DNA of 64,000 nucleotides from Morella rubra (Eukaryota; Streptophyta; Magnoliopsida; Fagales; Myricaceae). The notes beneath the pieces are model-generated. The model had not been told where the DNA came from and searched no databases. It worked only from the letters and a program-made list of their open reading frames with translations. Below, piece by piece: positions 12,501-28,653 of the stretch. Position 1 is the stretch's first letter. Each line of letters opens with the position of its first letter. Made by a program: the position numbers and the translations under genes. Location: assembly GCA_003952965.2 (NCBI GenBank), contig CM025856.1:21731351-21795350 (forward strand). The letters are read 5' to 3'.

Positions 12501-13686
12501 ATTGCCAATGGTTTCTTCCTTTCCAACTTTTTGATTACTCTGTCACGGGCAGAGTTTCGATTTCTTGTCTTTGTCGGGTGGAGGTGGTGGGGTGGAAGCT
12601 AAGAATCATATTAATAGAGCTGCAAATGGGTTCATACCTCCATCACAACTCCAATCTCCGTATCTTCAATCTCTGGTGCAACAGCAGATGCTCATGCCTT
12701 ACTCTGTTCCCCAAGCTCGCTTTACCTCCTGCGCTTACACCGATCAGATTTCAGTAGCACCAGCAGCAGCACAACAGGTTTTATTCTTTGGCTTAGCTTT
12801 TTTTTTTTTCATAAGAATATTCTTCCTCTTACCTTACATGTATAAATTTGTGAGAAGATATACATAAGAGCCAAGCAAAAAAACTTTGTTACTTGCCATT
12901 TATTCGGTACACTACTTCATTTTTGGGGGTTTTGGAAGAAGGAGGAGGGGGGTCTCATAATAGGATGATCAATATAGGATTGTCCAATGATGTAATATGA
13001 ACCAAGCTAAAGTCTCCGGCTTGTCCATCACCTCACCGTTATAAACATCATAATAGGATGATCAATATAGGATTGTCCAATGATGTAATATGAACCAAGC
13101 TAAAGTCTCCGGCTTGTCCATCACCTCACCGTTATAAACATCCAATAAGCCACAAATTTGGCTATATAATATGATTTTGTTGCGACCCGTTACGGCTCTT
13201 CTTCCCTGATATTTTAGCTATAGAAGTTCTAAACCAGGCTATAATTCTTCGTTGTATGTCCAGCTGCAGGTAGCTCCATATCTTAGCAATCCATTTGAGG
13301 GTCCTCATGCAAGTTCCACAGCCTTGACAAAACAACAGCAGCAGCTTTGGGCTGCCCAGCTTGCTGCTCAGTTCAGGCCCGCAGGACCTTCAACATGCAT
13401 GACCCAAGTCCCTAGCTGGCAACAGGGAAGGCAAGACCCTTCTATGCTAATCCCACGTGGCCAAGCCGTTATGCCAGCACCCCCTTCATCCCTAGATGGT
13501 CTTGGTCCCACGTATTCTACGATCTCGCAACAACAGCAGCACCTCATGGCCATTTCTTCATCATTTCCCCATACCCGGGTAAAAAAACAAGAGCACCTTC
13601 CCCCCTCTGTCTATGAAGGAGCCAGAGGCGGGTTCCATGCCCATGGTGCACTGCCATTACAATTACTCTGCAAAGAGCGCCTTTAA
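9508..13686 (+). CDS. Uncharacterised Gln/Ser-rich plant protein, probably nuclear
   Basis: A 13-exon model: ?-9795, 9891-9948, 10470-10597, 10691-10907, 11006-11290, 11388-11457, 11542-11599, 11733-11808, 11896-11986, 12130-12315, 12413-12484, 12553-12777, 13264-13686. Phases agree at every junction except inside exon 5. The true start is unresolved: 9508 is the first in-frame ATG of that exon, and an exon around 9307-9396 may be coding or leader. Exon 1 holds an acidic SDREDELRLQAPS stretch. Exons 2-3 are basic (VPRKLRS, MKKRNRES) and could be a nuclear localisation signal. Exon 10 has a folded-looking segment with ISRFIQILQTPENQERF. Exons 12-13 are rich in Gln, Pro and Ser. No enzyme motif is visible. 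By position it may match the Arabidopsis gene of unknown function near At1g75730 (memory-based inference). Exon 5 has an in-frame TGA at 11047-11049, while the +1 frame carries on from 11046, so one base is probably missing. Confidence 0.65.
10953..10974 (+). repeat. CT microsatellite in an intron
   Basis: An uninterrupted CT dinucleotide run lies in the intron between exons 4 and 5 of the Gln-rich gene. Pyrimidine-rich and probably length-variable. Confidence 0.8.
12955..13140 (+). repeat. Perfect 93-bp tandem duplication in an intron
   Basis: Bases 12955-13047 are repeated base for base at 13048-13140, starting TCATAATAGGATG and ending GTTATAAACA. The unit lies in the 486-base intron before the last exon of the Gln-rich gene. 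It has no coding potential and no terminal inverted repeats. With no difference between the copies, it is either a recent duplication or an assembly artefact. Confidence 0.95.
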
Positions 13687-13689
13687 TCT

Positions 13690-15690
13690 AAGTTACAGTA
13701 GCAGTGGTTTGATGAGACCGAGAATGACATTATTGCATTCGATCTTTCCGGTCATACTCTGGACTTGGTGTGGCTTGCGAAGAAAAGTTGAAGACATTTG
13801 GAATGTGCAATTGATGACATGCATTTCATAATATCAAAATGATCAGAAAAGAAGAGCAGGCGACATGAAATGGCCGGGACGGATATGATGAGGGAGAGCC
13901 TGAGGCATATGAGCTGCCGAAGATGGTAATTAAATTTTGTTGTATGATCCTTTGATGAACATATATCATCACAACGATGCGCCTTTAGAGGAAGGTACTA
14001 AATAGATGTTTAGGTTTCTTCCTGTTTGCCTGTACAATTTAAATCGTCTTTCGAACTTCGTTTTTTGTTCCTTCCATTACTGTCTCAACTTAGTCTGCTT
14101 TAGGCCTTGTGGTCATTGCCATCCACTCAAAGAATAAGAGACAGGCCAAGAAGTAGAAATGGTAAAGTGGTGAAGAACTAGACAAAAAAATTGGGTCTCA
14201 AGCAACTACAGTGGTCTTCTGGGATTGTCTGGGTAACACGATCACAACACAGGTTCTGAAAAGAAGTGGTGATTTCACAGGGAAAATGACTTTTGGATAC
14301 CAAATTCCTCCCTTCATAACATGGTAGAATCGTGTGATCATAATGAAGTAGGCACCGTTAAAATACAATCTAATGTTATTTTCGTTGCAGAATAATGCAG
14401 GTAAGACTGAGAATTCAAGCTCTTTGAATTCAACTTGTAATTGTAATGCTATGCCCTTCAAATTTCACTTGCTCCCACCTGCTTTTTTTTTTTTTTTCAT
14501 TAGAACTTAGATTGGACGTCACTGGATGAGGATCCTATACCATTAATCTTCGTTCCTTCCTGAAAGAGTCTCAACACAGATAAGGAGAGGTCCCGAGTTT
14601 TCAACTTTCAAGCCACCTTCGCCTGACTGCATTAAATTTTCGAGCATCTTTGCATATCGTGGGGCCGTGGCGTATTTGTATGGCATGCAATTCTTGCAGA
14701 TACTGCCGAAGTCGTACAGATTTTATACCCTAATGGGTTGGATTGGACCTCAGACTTTTGGGGCGTAGTGGGCGAGGATTTCCTGAATTCAAACAAACAA
14801 TTCATTGATTAGAACTTCATCTGAAGTACCAATTTCATACGATTGGCAACGGTAACGGTGACGGTTGGTACCACCAAACATATAAAATGTAGTTTCTCAA
14901 TATGATAACTGTGGTCAGCATCCACGCAGCTCTTCATCGCTACGGATAGATCCGGTTTGCCTATTCATTCTACATGCGTTATGGCTGTCCAATTACGTGC
15001 TAACATTTTAATCCATAGGAGGATCACATCGTACTGTCCATAGATCCGGTTTGCTGTATTCTGAAAGCACCCTTCTTTGGTTTGAATATCTTTGTGAAAT
15101 AGGTATCAAGTAAAAATAAAAAGAAAATGAGCATTCTTCTTAAAAGAATAAATATCCTGTTTTTGTCCATTTTCAAGTTGTAGATGATTATTTTTATAGA
15201 AAAATCATTTTAGGTCTTGTACGTACAGGAAGAAATTACTTTTGAGAGATTCACAATTCTTGTAAGATAGGTAATCCTGCTTAGAGTGTTATCTCTGTAA
15301 CTTCTTAAATTTCTTTCCGACTTCACAAAACAGGGTACCGTGCTTTTCGCTTATTCTTTTATCTATTATTTTATTTCCACCAAATTTTGATAGGAAGAGT
15401 TTCTTAAACTTGATTTCATTTGCTTTTAGATACACCCTTTGTTCTTTCGACGTCTGATCGGCCATCTAATAGATAAATCAACATTTTGACCGGCTTCCTA
15501 TTGATTATTTGACAATAAATGGAGAAATTAGATCTTCTTTTGGCCAACAAGAAAAGAAGTTCCCACTTACCGGCACCAACTTCAGCAAAGGGGTTGCTTC
15601 GAGCCAAGAGCTTATATTTAACGCAACTTTGAAATACTTAAACATACCAATCTAGAAAGTGATCGTAGACAGCCAGGTTTATGTACATTG
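13690..15690. other. 3' flank of the Gln-rich gene and intergenic DNA
   Basis: The first several hundred bases are presumably the 3' UTR of the Gln-rich gene. The rest is convergent intergenic DNA ahead of the 3' end of the minus-strand AP-2 sigma gene. No supportable ORF, RNA gene or element. Confidence 0.45.
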
Positions 15691-15739
15691 GCCTGTATTA
15701 ATCGAATATGAATACAACCCCGAACACAGTCACAAAGGA

Positions 15740-15757
15740 GGGAGGGAGGGTGGGGGG
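15740..15757 (+). other. G-quadruplex motif in the AP-2 sigma 3' region
   Basis: Four G-tracts (740-742, 744-746, 748-750, 752-757 within 15,000) are separated by single bases, the tightest form of a canonical G4 motif. It lies about 170 bases past the AP-2 sigma stop on the strand opposite its mRNA, so the transcript carries the C-rich complement. Confidence 0.6.
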
Positions 15758-15927
15758 AGAGAAGCATGTTAAAGCAATGAAAAAACACTTCTCGTTCTGT
15801 TCTCTGATATTACAAGAGGACATTGGCAGTAACAATTTCGCAAGCTAGTAATGTAAAACCAACAACCGTTTGAAAAACAAAAACCCAGGGAAACAAAGAG
15901 CACTCCTGAAACACTTGGACCAGTTTG

Positions 15928-18288
15928 TCACTCTAATTTTTCGAGTTCACCCATTCTCTCAATAATCGCCTGCATGTGAAAGCAAAGATCAGCAATATGG
16001 CCAAAGTCTTCAGTTATATCTCAAATAGAAAACAAATATAAGTTGCTACTAAGTTGTTGAAAAAAAGAGAGACGTTATGATAAATAGGATTCAGACTGAA
16101 TCTAGGTGACTATAGTGGTCATTTCAAAAACTAAAAATATTGGAGAAAAAACAAGACAAGCGGCTACAAAGATGGCACCATAAATCATATATCACTATTA
16201 ATATGTGGGAGGACAGGCAAATCGCATACTACAATAAATCTATGGGAGAAGAAATGGCAAACAAGCTTTGGTCTTGCATACCTTTTTGCTTGTTTCTTGG
16301 AGCTCTCCAGCAAGAATGAATTCATCGAGTATCAGATAAACCTTCGTGTAAAAGGACAACAAAAAAAGGGATCAGGACAAGAAGTCAGCATCATTAAAAT
16401 GATCAAATACAGAAGTAAAGGAGTTGAACATGCACTAATACCCCACAGATTCAAAAATACCCCCTATGATCTCATGTATATCATTTTTCACACAGGAGTC
16501 AGTTGATTGTCTATGCATGCTCAGCCCAGAGAAAAAGGGGGGAAAAGGAAAGGGGGTGCACTGTGCAGGATGCAACCTGCTGATTGATTACATTTAGTGG
16601 AAAGGAATAGAAGAGTACATCAACAAATGAGACAACCATGAGCATGAAGCAGGTAACAATACTCGAAAACTGAACAAGAAAACTCAAAAGTGACAATCTT
16701 GTGAATTATTTTTTTTCTTGGCAGACAATCTTGTGAATTACATGGAATCCCTCCTGTCAAGAATTCTCCAATTCTGGAAACACTTCAAACGAGGCTTTCA
16801 TCACAATTTGAAAAGCATTTTTCTTGATAGCAGCATTGTGATCCATATAAGCGCTTATATCCCAAAAGCCTATTCAAGTAGCACTTTTATCATAACACCA
16901 AAGACTGCTCTTAATATAGCATATCCTTCTGGTATTTCTTTGTTCCAAGACCCCACATCAAATAATTCACTCATATAGCACCATATGTGTAATACCTAAC
17001 AACAACTTCATAACATAACAAATCATAGGCGCTACTTGAAAACTTCAAAAAATATTATTTTAAGATGTGTTTTGTTAAACTAGGTGAATCTTTGTCTAAA
17101 ACCACCTTGTTAAGACCTTTATCACAGAGTTAACAACAGCACTATCAACAATTCCAGATGTATTAAACTCTTTTTCTTTCTTTTCTACACTCTATTCAGA
17201 AAATACTTTTACAACAGTGTTAAATACTTGAGGCTAGCATTGACAGAAATATACCAGAAGCAGGCAATCCTGGAGTAGGCATGCTTTGGAGATAAGTGGG
17301 CAAAAAATAAAAGCTCAACATAAGGGACAAACCTTGTGAAAGTTAAAGACCAAATCTAGCTCGCACACATTACTGAAGAAATGATCCAAAATCTCCACAA
17401 ATAAATGGATGCACTCCAAATACGCCAATTCATTGTCAGTAATGTCAACACAAAGCGAGAAAAATAACCCCGCATATCGCCTGTAGATGACTTTGTGTGT
17501 GCGGAACTGCAAGTAACATTAGAATCAGGTGTCAGTGCATAATAACCTCAGGGACAATTCGATGTACAAATGATGTCATAACAAATTAACTACAAACCCA
17601 GGCTATACGAAGAGTTAAAATTCGAAACACCTCCAAACTTGCAACAATTTTAGCCCACCTAATGCATTGATGATAATCATGAAAGACATTAAAACTCCAA
17701 TGCGAAATAATGTGGATCAACCCAAGCCAGACTGTTAATAACATTCAGTCAGAAGATTTAACCTAGCTTGGAGATTAGATTTAGTTGCCAGTTGAAAAGA
17801 GGGACGTGTTTTCATTTCTTGGGTTACAAACAGAAGAAATGTTACAATCAAAGCTCCAATTCCCATGTATTTTCCAACAATTTATCTGTTCTCAATATCG
17901 GAGAAAGAAAACAAGAATTTCTGGAAGTACAAAAGCAATGACAGTAACTAGAGAAACTTCACCTCTACGAAATTTGTGAACTTTGGATCTCTGTTTACCA
18001 CCAATCGGTGAACCTACAAACCACGATTATCAAAATCCTAAACAATATGCCACAGATAATACCACGACAAAATGAAAAGCAAGAGACCAAGATCACACCT
18101 CGTATTCGACCTTGTGCTTCTCGGAATCCTCGAGAGGAACGTAGTACTTGGCCAGACGTGTCTTTCCTTGCCTGTTCTGTAACAGTATGAACCGGATCTG
18201 CCAAGTCAAAGTGTTAACCAAAGGCTCAAGAGATTAACTGATTAAAATTGAGCACAAGCTGGAAATGTATTGATAGCTGAAGTACCAT
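15928..18288 (-). CDS. AP2S: AP-2 complex subunit sigma (clathrin adaptor small chain)
   Basis: Six exons on the minus strand: 18286-18288 (ATG alone), 18099-18197, 17963-18013, 17333-17506, 16282-16341, 15928-15969. They sum to 429 bases, 142 aa plus stop, exactly the length of sigma-2 adaptins. The protein starts [20 protein letters not shown] and has [26 protein letters not shown] and [11 protein letters not shown], the longin-type sigma-adaptin core. Known role: small subunit of the AP-2 heterotetramer at the plasma membrane, which helps recognise acidic dileucine cargo signals and drives clathrin-mediated endocytosis. The start codon sits alone on exon 1, read as AGAATG followed by donor GTACTT at 18285. 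This is inferred from the clean acceptor at 18198 and from the conserved second residue. It lies about 790 bases downstream of, and on the same strand as, the hexokinase stop. Very high identity to the family; intact. Confidence 0.95.
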
Positions 18289-19078
18289 TCTTGCAGATAT
18301 ACAAGAGAAATCAAGCCAAGAGCAGCTAGGAATTGAAATAATCCCGGGTGAGGGAAAATCTTGGGCACAATTTCGTTTTCCAATTCGGTCGCAGGTTCAA
18401 GTTTTGCGGTAAACGCTTAAAACAAAACCAAAAAAAAACAGTTTTGCGGAGACGAAGAGAGTGAAAACGTGTGTGTCAAAAGCAGACGGAGAATCTGTGT
18501 TCCAACTTTGAAAAATACGGTTGGCGTGCGCTGAATTCTTTTTTATTATTATTATTTCAATTTTTCATTAATTTTGTGATTAATCAACGGCTAGTTTAAA
18601 CTCAGAACCCAATGATCTGACGGCGTTGGTGAAATCTAGATTGTGCCGAAGGCGCAAATTTGTTGGCGGAGAATTGTCGCCAGGGCTTGAGAAACGCTAG
18701 GAGAATCTGCGTTTCGTATTCTTTTCCAGGTAATCGATTTTGCATAGTATTTCCCTCGTCTGTGTTATGTATGACACATGATTCCAGTAGCTAACTAGAA
18801 TTGTTTAACAGATAATCTTTGCTTCATAAAACGTACAAAAAATCGCACCATATAACGATGGTGCACATAAGTTCTACAGAACACAGCTAAATTAAAACCT
18901 TGAACAGAGTTTTTTTTTTAAACTCCCTTTGTGTTCTTAGCTCTTATTCTAAACCCAATGAGAAATCAAACTAAAAAAAAAAACTAAGTCCTATAATCCT
19001 CTGACTTCAAGATACATTACATGGGCGTATACTATCACTACCAGCTCTGTGATCAGGAATTCAGGATCTCGTCGAGCC
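18289..19078. other. Spacer holding the AP-2 sigma promoter and the hexokinase 3' UTR
   Basis: About 790 bases between two minus-strand genes. The half nearest 18.3-18.7 kb should hold the AP-2 sigma leader and promoter; the half nearest 19 kb should hold the hexokinase 3' UTR. No ORF. On the plus strand, 18600-18728 ends in a good splice-donor context (TTCCAG then GTAATC), but nothing downstream supports a gene. Confidence 0.45.
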
Positions 19079-23621
<4,543 letters not shown>

Positions 23622-23644
23622 TGCTGGTAGACGGTAGGATCTAT

Positions 23645-25860
23645 GAAGAAGGAGAAGAAGACGAAGAATAAAAAGAAATAGAAGGACAGAATTGAGGTTG
23701 ATGGAAAGGATTCAACAGTAAGGTTTCAAGTTTATTATTGTAAATAAATAAATAAAAAAACAGAAAAAAGATAGAAGTTTTCTGGTACGAGTTTTAGGCT
23801 TTCAGCTCGCTAACGACCCAAACCTTCCAGTTTTATCTTGTGTGCTCTCTTTTTTCTTTTTTCTTTTTTCTGCCCACTTTGTTTTCCAGGTAACAAAGCT
23901 CCCGTCTGGGCGGACAAGACGATGTGGACGCAGCATCTCTACTTTGTTGTTGTTCGGTCAAATCTTACGTCATTCACACCCATTTTGCTCAGTTTGGGAT
24001 CTTCACATATGCCCTTGCGTGCACATACGCGCACTATGACATATAAGAGTTTGTGCTTCCAGGAACCTTTTTTTTTTTTTTTTTTTCTATTTTCCTATTT
24101 GTTACTTTTTTTAAATACGTGAGAGCTCACACTTAATAATGTTAACGATTATGCCAAATATCACGTAGTGATAGAAACATCAGCGTGTCTGTATCCAATA
24201 CTTAGAATTTGTAAAAGTGAACTAAGCGGTACCGGAGCATGAGAATTAGAGACGTATATCTTACAATTTTTATAGAGCTAGAAAGGTTTAATCGTGATAG
24301 AATCGAACTGCTCGGGTTGTTAGAACTTTCATTTCTATTAAGAGTTTGAGAGCATGTTCCTCTTATCAAGTAGATAAGTTATCTTATTTTTATTCAAATG
24401 ATAATTAAAAACTTGATTTATTTCGATTATGTAAGAGAGGTGAGACCCTCGTTATATCTTTTAAATAATAATTAAAAAATACTTACCTCGATTTTTTCTA
24501 AAATAATAGCCACGGGAACTTATAGTTGAAAGAACGGAATTTTCACAATTGAAAAGCTGCATCTGAGAAATTGGGCACTGATTAGTAATGTTTGTAGTGC
24601 ACTGATTCGATTGAATGGTATTTGCGTGGATGCATACATACAGGAAAAGTGTACCAGCGCCTCCCAGCGCGGTACTGGCCCACGGGCCGGCCGTTCATAA
24701 GGCTCGGCCGTCAGTGGGTCATGGGCTGCAACCTACCTCTCTCTTTCTCACGCACGCGCATGCACGTGCTAGCAGCTTTGGTGGCCTTTTATCAAACAAC
24801 GAGGGAGCTAATTAGTGCCCGTTAGTGCAAAAGCAGATGTGTAGAAAGGTGGGTGAATTAAAAAGACGTAATGAATGAGGATAAACCAGAAGGATATTAT
24901 TTCCACCGACGACAACTCTTTTTATGAAAGTTGTTTCTTATCTTATCTGCCTATCCAACAATTACCGTGTCCAAATTTTACACATTTTTATGGACCGGTG
25001 TTATTTGGGCAGCCGCGCCTTTAAACATATATATACACGTTTATCTCATACCTATTTCATACCTTTATCAATTAAGTAATGAAAAAACAAATCTATTTTA
25101 GTATACATAAGATAGTGTGAATGAGAAGGCTATTTGAGAGGGTAGAATGTACAAGCTGCGACATGTAGTTCAGTAACGAAGAGTGTTGACTGTTGAAAAA
25201 TTGAAGCCTAGCGAGGTGTCCATGGGGTTATATCCGCTTTTGTAATGGACCAGGCCGACATGATGGATTGCCCAACTTGAACAATTTATATAGTAGGCAT
25301 TCTTCTGCTGCACTCCAGACTAAAGGGTAAGGAACCACAAACCATGGACTCGTTTGAGGTCCTTTTTAAGCATCAATTCAGTACTCGTTGAGGACAAAGC
25401 AAAGCACAATTACCAACTTTAGCGTTGATGTATTGGGTATCATTGAACTTTTCAAAGAGCGGAAAGGCAAAATCTCCTGCAGGTGGAACTCAACCGTTCT
25501 TATCTGTCCGTCTCTCTGATTATGAGGCTTCCACAAGGTAATGCCCAAGTGAGGAAGGAAAGCTAGTGGGGGCTTTTTCCGTTGGCAATAGGTGAAGAGT
25601 CCCTCTCATTTGCTGAATAAATACGGACCAGCCAGATCCATATGACCTAGAGCATCCACCCACCGGCTTCACATTCAAATATAGCGCGCAGTAACAGAAT
25701 TCCAGTGAAGTGGACGCGAAGAAAGGAAGCTCCCCATGATATTTCTCCGTACCCCACAAGCTATATCACTCTTAAGAAGTACCCCTCTCTCCCTCCCTCT
25801 CTCTCTCCACACAAAGCCAAAATATAAAGGGTATACTTGTTTCCATCTTTCATTCGGTAT
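23645..25860. other. Intergenic region between HXK3 and WEB-family genes
   Basis: Divergent promoters, with HXK3 leaving to the left and the WEB gene to the right. There is a 20-plus T run near 24069-24088 and several AT-rich patches. The open frames at 23838-24122 and 24615-24825 are low complexity or lack homology. Nothing further supportable. Confidence 0.45.
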
Positions 25861-25870
25861 TCTAGGCCTT

Positions 25871-25904
<34 letters not shown>

Positions 25905-25905
25905 G
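25871..25905 (+). repeat. CT microsatellite in the leader of the WEB gene
   Basis: A CT/TC tract ends about 10 bases before the ATG at 25916, so it should lie in the 5' UTR or core promoter. Such pyrimidine patches are common near plant transcription starts. Confidence 0.75.
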
Positions 25906-25915
25906 CTCTCGGGGA

Positions 25916-27467
25916 ATGAACATGGACAACGAACATGGACATGTGGTATTCAAACGGGCGGAGATTGATACGAGGGCTCCCTTCCGGTCGGTCAAAGAGG
26001 CTGTGACATTGTTTGGCGAGAGAGTTTTAGCTGGGGAGGTCTATGCCGGCAAACTGAAAGAGGTGACGGCCGATAGTTATTCACCATGCATTTAATTGAC
26101 AATTTTGATATTACTTTATCACATCGGACTGCAAATTTCTGTTACAAGCATACATTTCTTAGCTTCAGAGCGATTATGTTTGTCGTCTTACTAGTGAAAA
26201 GGCTTGGTTGACAGTAAGCTATTCAATGTACGTTGAAAATCTGTTTAATATTCCTTACTTCCTTGCCAATTGCCATAGCATAATCTTTGTGCACGAAGTT
26301 GTATTCACAGTGTGTAATATATTGTGGTACGACTACTAGCTGATTGGATTCTCTTAGCTAGGTAACTAATTAGCGAGGGATTACATTTCTTATAATATAT
26401 AACCTATCAATTGGATTCTCGAGCATATAATCTTTATATAGACTTTTCTTGTGTTATATTAAGATTTGACATAATAATATTGTTCATTAACATCAGTATC
26501 CATATAGACATGCATGCACTACTTCTTAGTTTTCTTATATATATGCTCGAGATGGGAGAACATCGCTAGCTAGCTAGATTTCGTGGCTTTCCGTGTGAGG
26601 GAATAAAGGTAGCGAAATATAATATTATTTCGACATATATATATATACTAGTTTAAGAGTACTCGCATAAACTTTATTAGAGAATCACTCTCTTGCTTTG
26701 CAACGAATAGATACCAAATCACTTAACTCGCCCTCTCTTCACGTAAATATTATCTGTAATTAATTAACTTTAGAATGGGATCACAAGCAAGCAAGCATCT
26801 GCCAGTATAATTCCTAGCACTGAACTACCTTAACCAGAAAAGGAAAAGAATAATTCTGAATAGACCCGTATTGTTCTCCACGTTTAATTGAATTCTTAAA
26901 AAACAAAAAAACAAAAAAACATGTTTGTGTTTCATTTTCATTCTAAGTTGTTTAATTTCATAGATGCACAGCGAAGCTTGGGAAAGTGGACTGCATGGCC
27001 TTTCGAGTCTTGGAAATGTTACAACTGAGCTAGAGGAGACAAAACAAAGCCTCGAGAAAGCAAAAGAAGAAAGCATTGTTATGGCGACTTGCCTCTCTTC
27101 TCTGCAAGACGAGCTTGAACGCACCAAGCGAGAGCTCCAAAAAATGAAGCAACGCGAGTCGGAAAAACAACTCATGGACACGGAGATTGAAGACGTCAAG
27201 TTCGTCGAAGACTCGACGAAATTTGAGGACAAAACACAAAGTTCTGATGGAGAAGAAGGAGGAATCGAGTTTCAGAAGAAAAGATACGTGACTTTTGCAA
27301 ATCCTCCCTCCGTGGCACAAGTTTTGATCCCACAGGGTGTTGAAAAACTTGAGAGGCACCCTTCTCTCAAGAAGAAGAAGAAAAAGCCGCTGCTCCCCCT
27401 CATAGGAGGGATTTTTTCGAGGAAAAAAGCCAGCCCAGATGTTGCAATATTGCCACGAGTTCCCTGA
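25916..27467 (+). CDS. WEB family (DUF827) coiled-coil protein
   Basis: Two exons, 25916-26062 and 26964-27467, with a 901-base intron; 216 aa. Residues around 14-45 hold the family-typical N-terminal segment [27 protein letters not shown]. Residues of about 68-120 form a heptad-like, Glu/Lys-rich coiled coil ([33 protein letters not shown]). An acidic linker follows. The C-terminus has a run of lysines, then [14 protein letters not shown], a conserved tail in these short WEB members. The WEB family is named for WEAK CHLOROPLAST MOVEMENT UNDER BLUE LIGHT 1, involved in actin-dependent chloroplast positioning; the role of the short members is not established. It resembles the protein I recall as At1g75720. 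The start ATG is the first of three in-frame candidates (25916, 25922, 25934). Frame and splice sites intact. Confidence 0.88.
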
Positions 27468-27512
27468 GAGCATTTCAAAATTTTCAACAGAGTATTTTTC
27501 GGTTTCGAGAAT

Positions 27513-27518
27513 AATAAA
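27513..27518 (+). terminator. Polyadenylation signal of the WEB-family gene
   Basis: AATAAA lies 46 bases past the stop codon of the WEB-family gene, followed by T-rich sequence. Confidence 0.4.
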
Positions 27519-27519
27519 G

Positions 27520-28650
27520 ATGACAGTCTTCTAGATCGTTTTGTGTACCTCTTAAAATTTCCTCCGGTAATTCCAGCAGTGGAGGTTGGTCGAAAATGAA
27601 ACGAAATTGTAGGAGTGTACGATTTGCTTAATAACAAAGCCATTTATAATAATGTATCTTATTACTAAAGCACTACACAATCCCTTATCGCTATTTTTTC
27701 CCGTCTTCTTCTTGTTATTCTCTTGAATCTGTAAATAAAAAAATTGATAAAACAAGTCTATCCATCTCTTTTAGACTTCTTATTTATAAAAATAAACAAA
27801 AATTGGATACAAAAGAAAGGGGAAAAAAATAGACGTTTAAAAATATCGAGATTTTTCTAGAATAAAATTGTTTCTTCACATCCTTTCCCATGAATAGTTT
27901 TTTTTTAAAAAAAAACAGAACATTTATTAGTCACATCTCTTTGTTCCCCGGCCTTTTGGAAATTACAGTGCCAGACTGCTCAGGAAAAGGGAAGGGAAAA
28001 AACAAGGAGATCAAGAAAAAAACATGCTGGCTAATGGGGCCGTCCCATACCTTGGCAGGCTTCGTCCATGCTTTAAGGACCATTCAAATTTGGGCCTAAA
28101 AATGCAGTAGGCCGCTAGATATATTACTTTTTTCTCTAAATCATCTTATTTTGCTAATGATTAAATTATCTATTAATGGTACTATAGTTATTGCAGGGAA
28201 TATTTTCATGCTCGGGGCCTGGTTTTCTGTTCCCGAAACAATAGTATCGGTGTGGATCTGATCTTGGACCGCTTCCCTCAGACCGTCCATATAACAAGAT
28301 CACCGCTTCAGCCGGAGCCACATGATCAACCTTATAAACCAGGTTAACAACTAGAAGTCAAACAAGTCATGATGCAAACTAAACATATTTATCTTCAAGG
28401 TTTTCTTTATTAGTCATCAATGTACAACGTAACTTAGCAAACATGAAATCTCTGTCAACAACGCAGTAGGTTATGGTCGGAGAAAGGAGGAATAGGTCAC
28501 GTACATATAAGACAAGACAGCAATGAAGTCGTATTTCCATTTTTCGTATGAATAATATTATGCGCTTCGAGCCAAAGCAGGAACGAAAAGATATGAAAAA
28601 TAAACTGAAAGATGGTAATTCGGAAACAATTAAATAATTTAAAATAAACC
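27520..28650. other. Intergenic region
   Basis: AT-rich DNA between the convergent WEB gene and the small minus-strand gene at 28654. No convincing ORF, RNA gene or element. Confidence 0.4.
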
Positions 28651-28653
28651 ATA

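Noticed and set aside
12565-12867. Read-through of exon 12 of the Gln-rich gene into a hydrophobic tail
   Set aside because: The donor at 12778 is followed by intron sequence, and the last exon joins in phase at 13264; the tail is intron translation.
16692-16740. 17-bp direct repeat GACAATCTTGTGAATTA at 16692 and 16724 in an AP-2 sigma intron
   Set aside because: Too short, with no associated element; probably a small replication slip.
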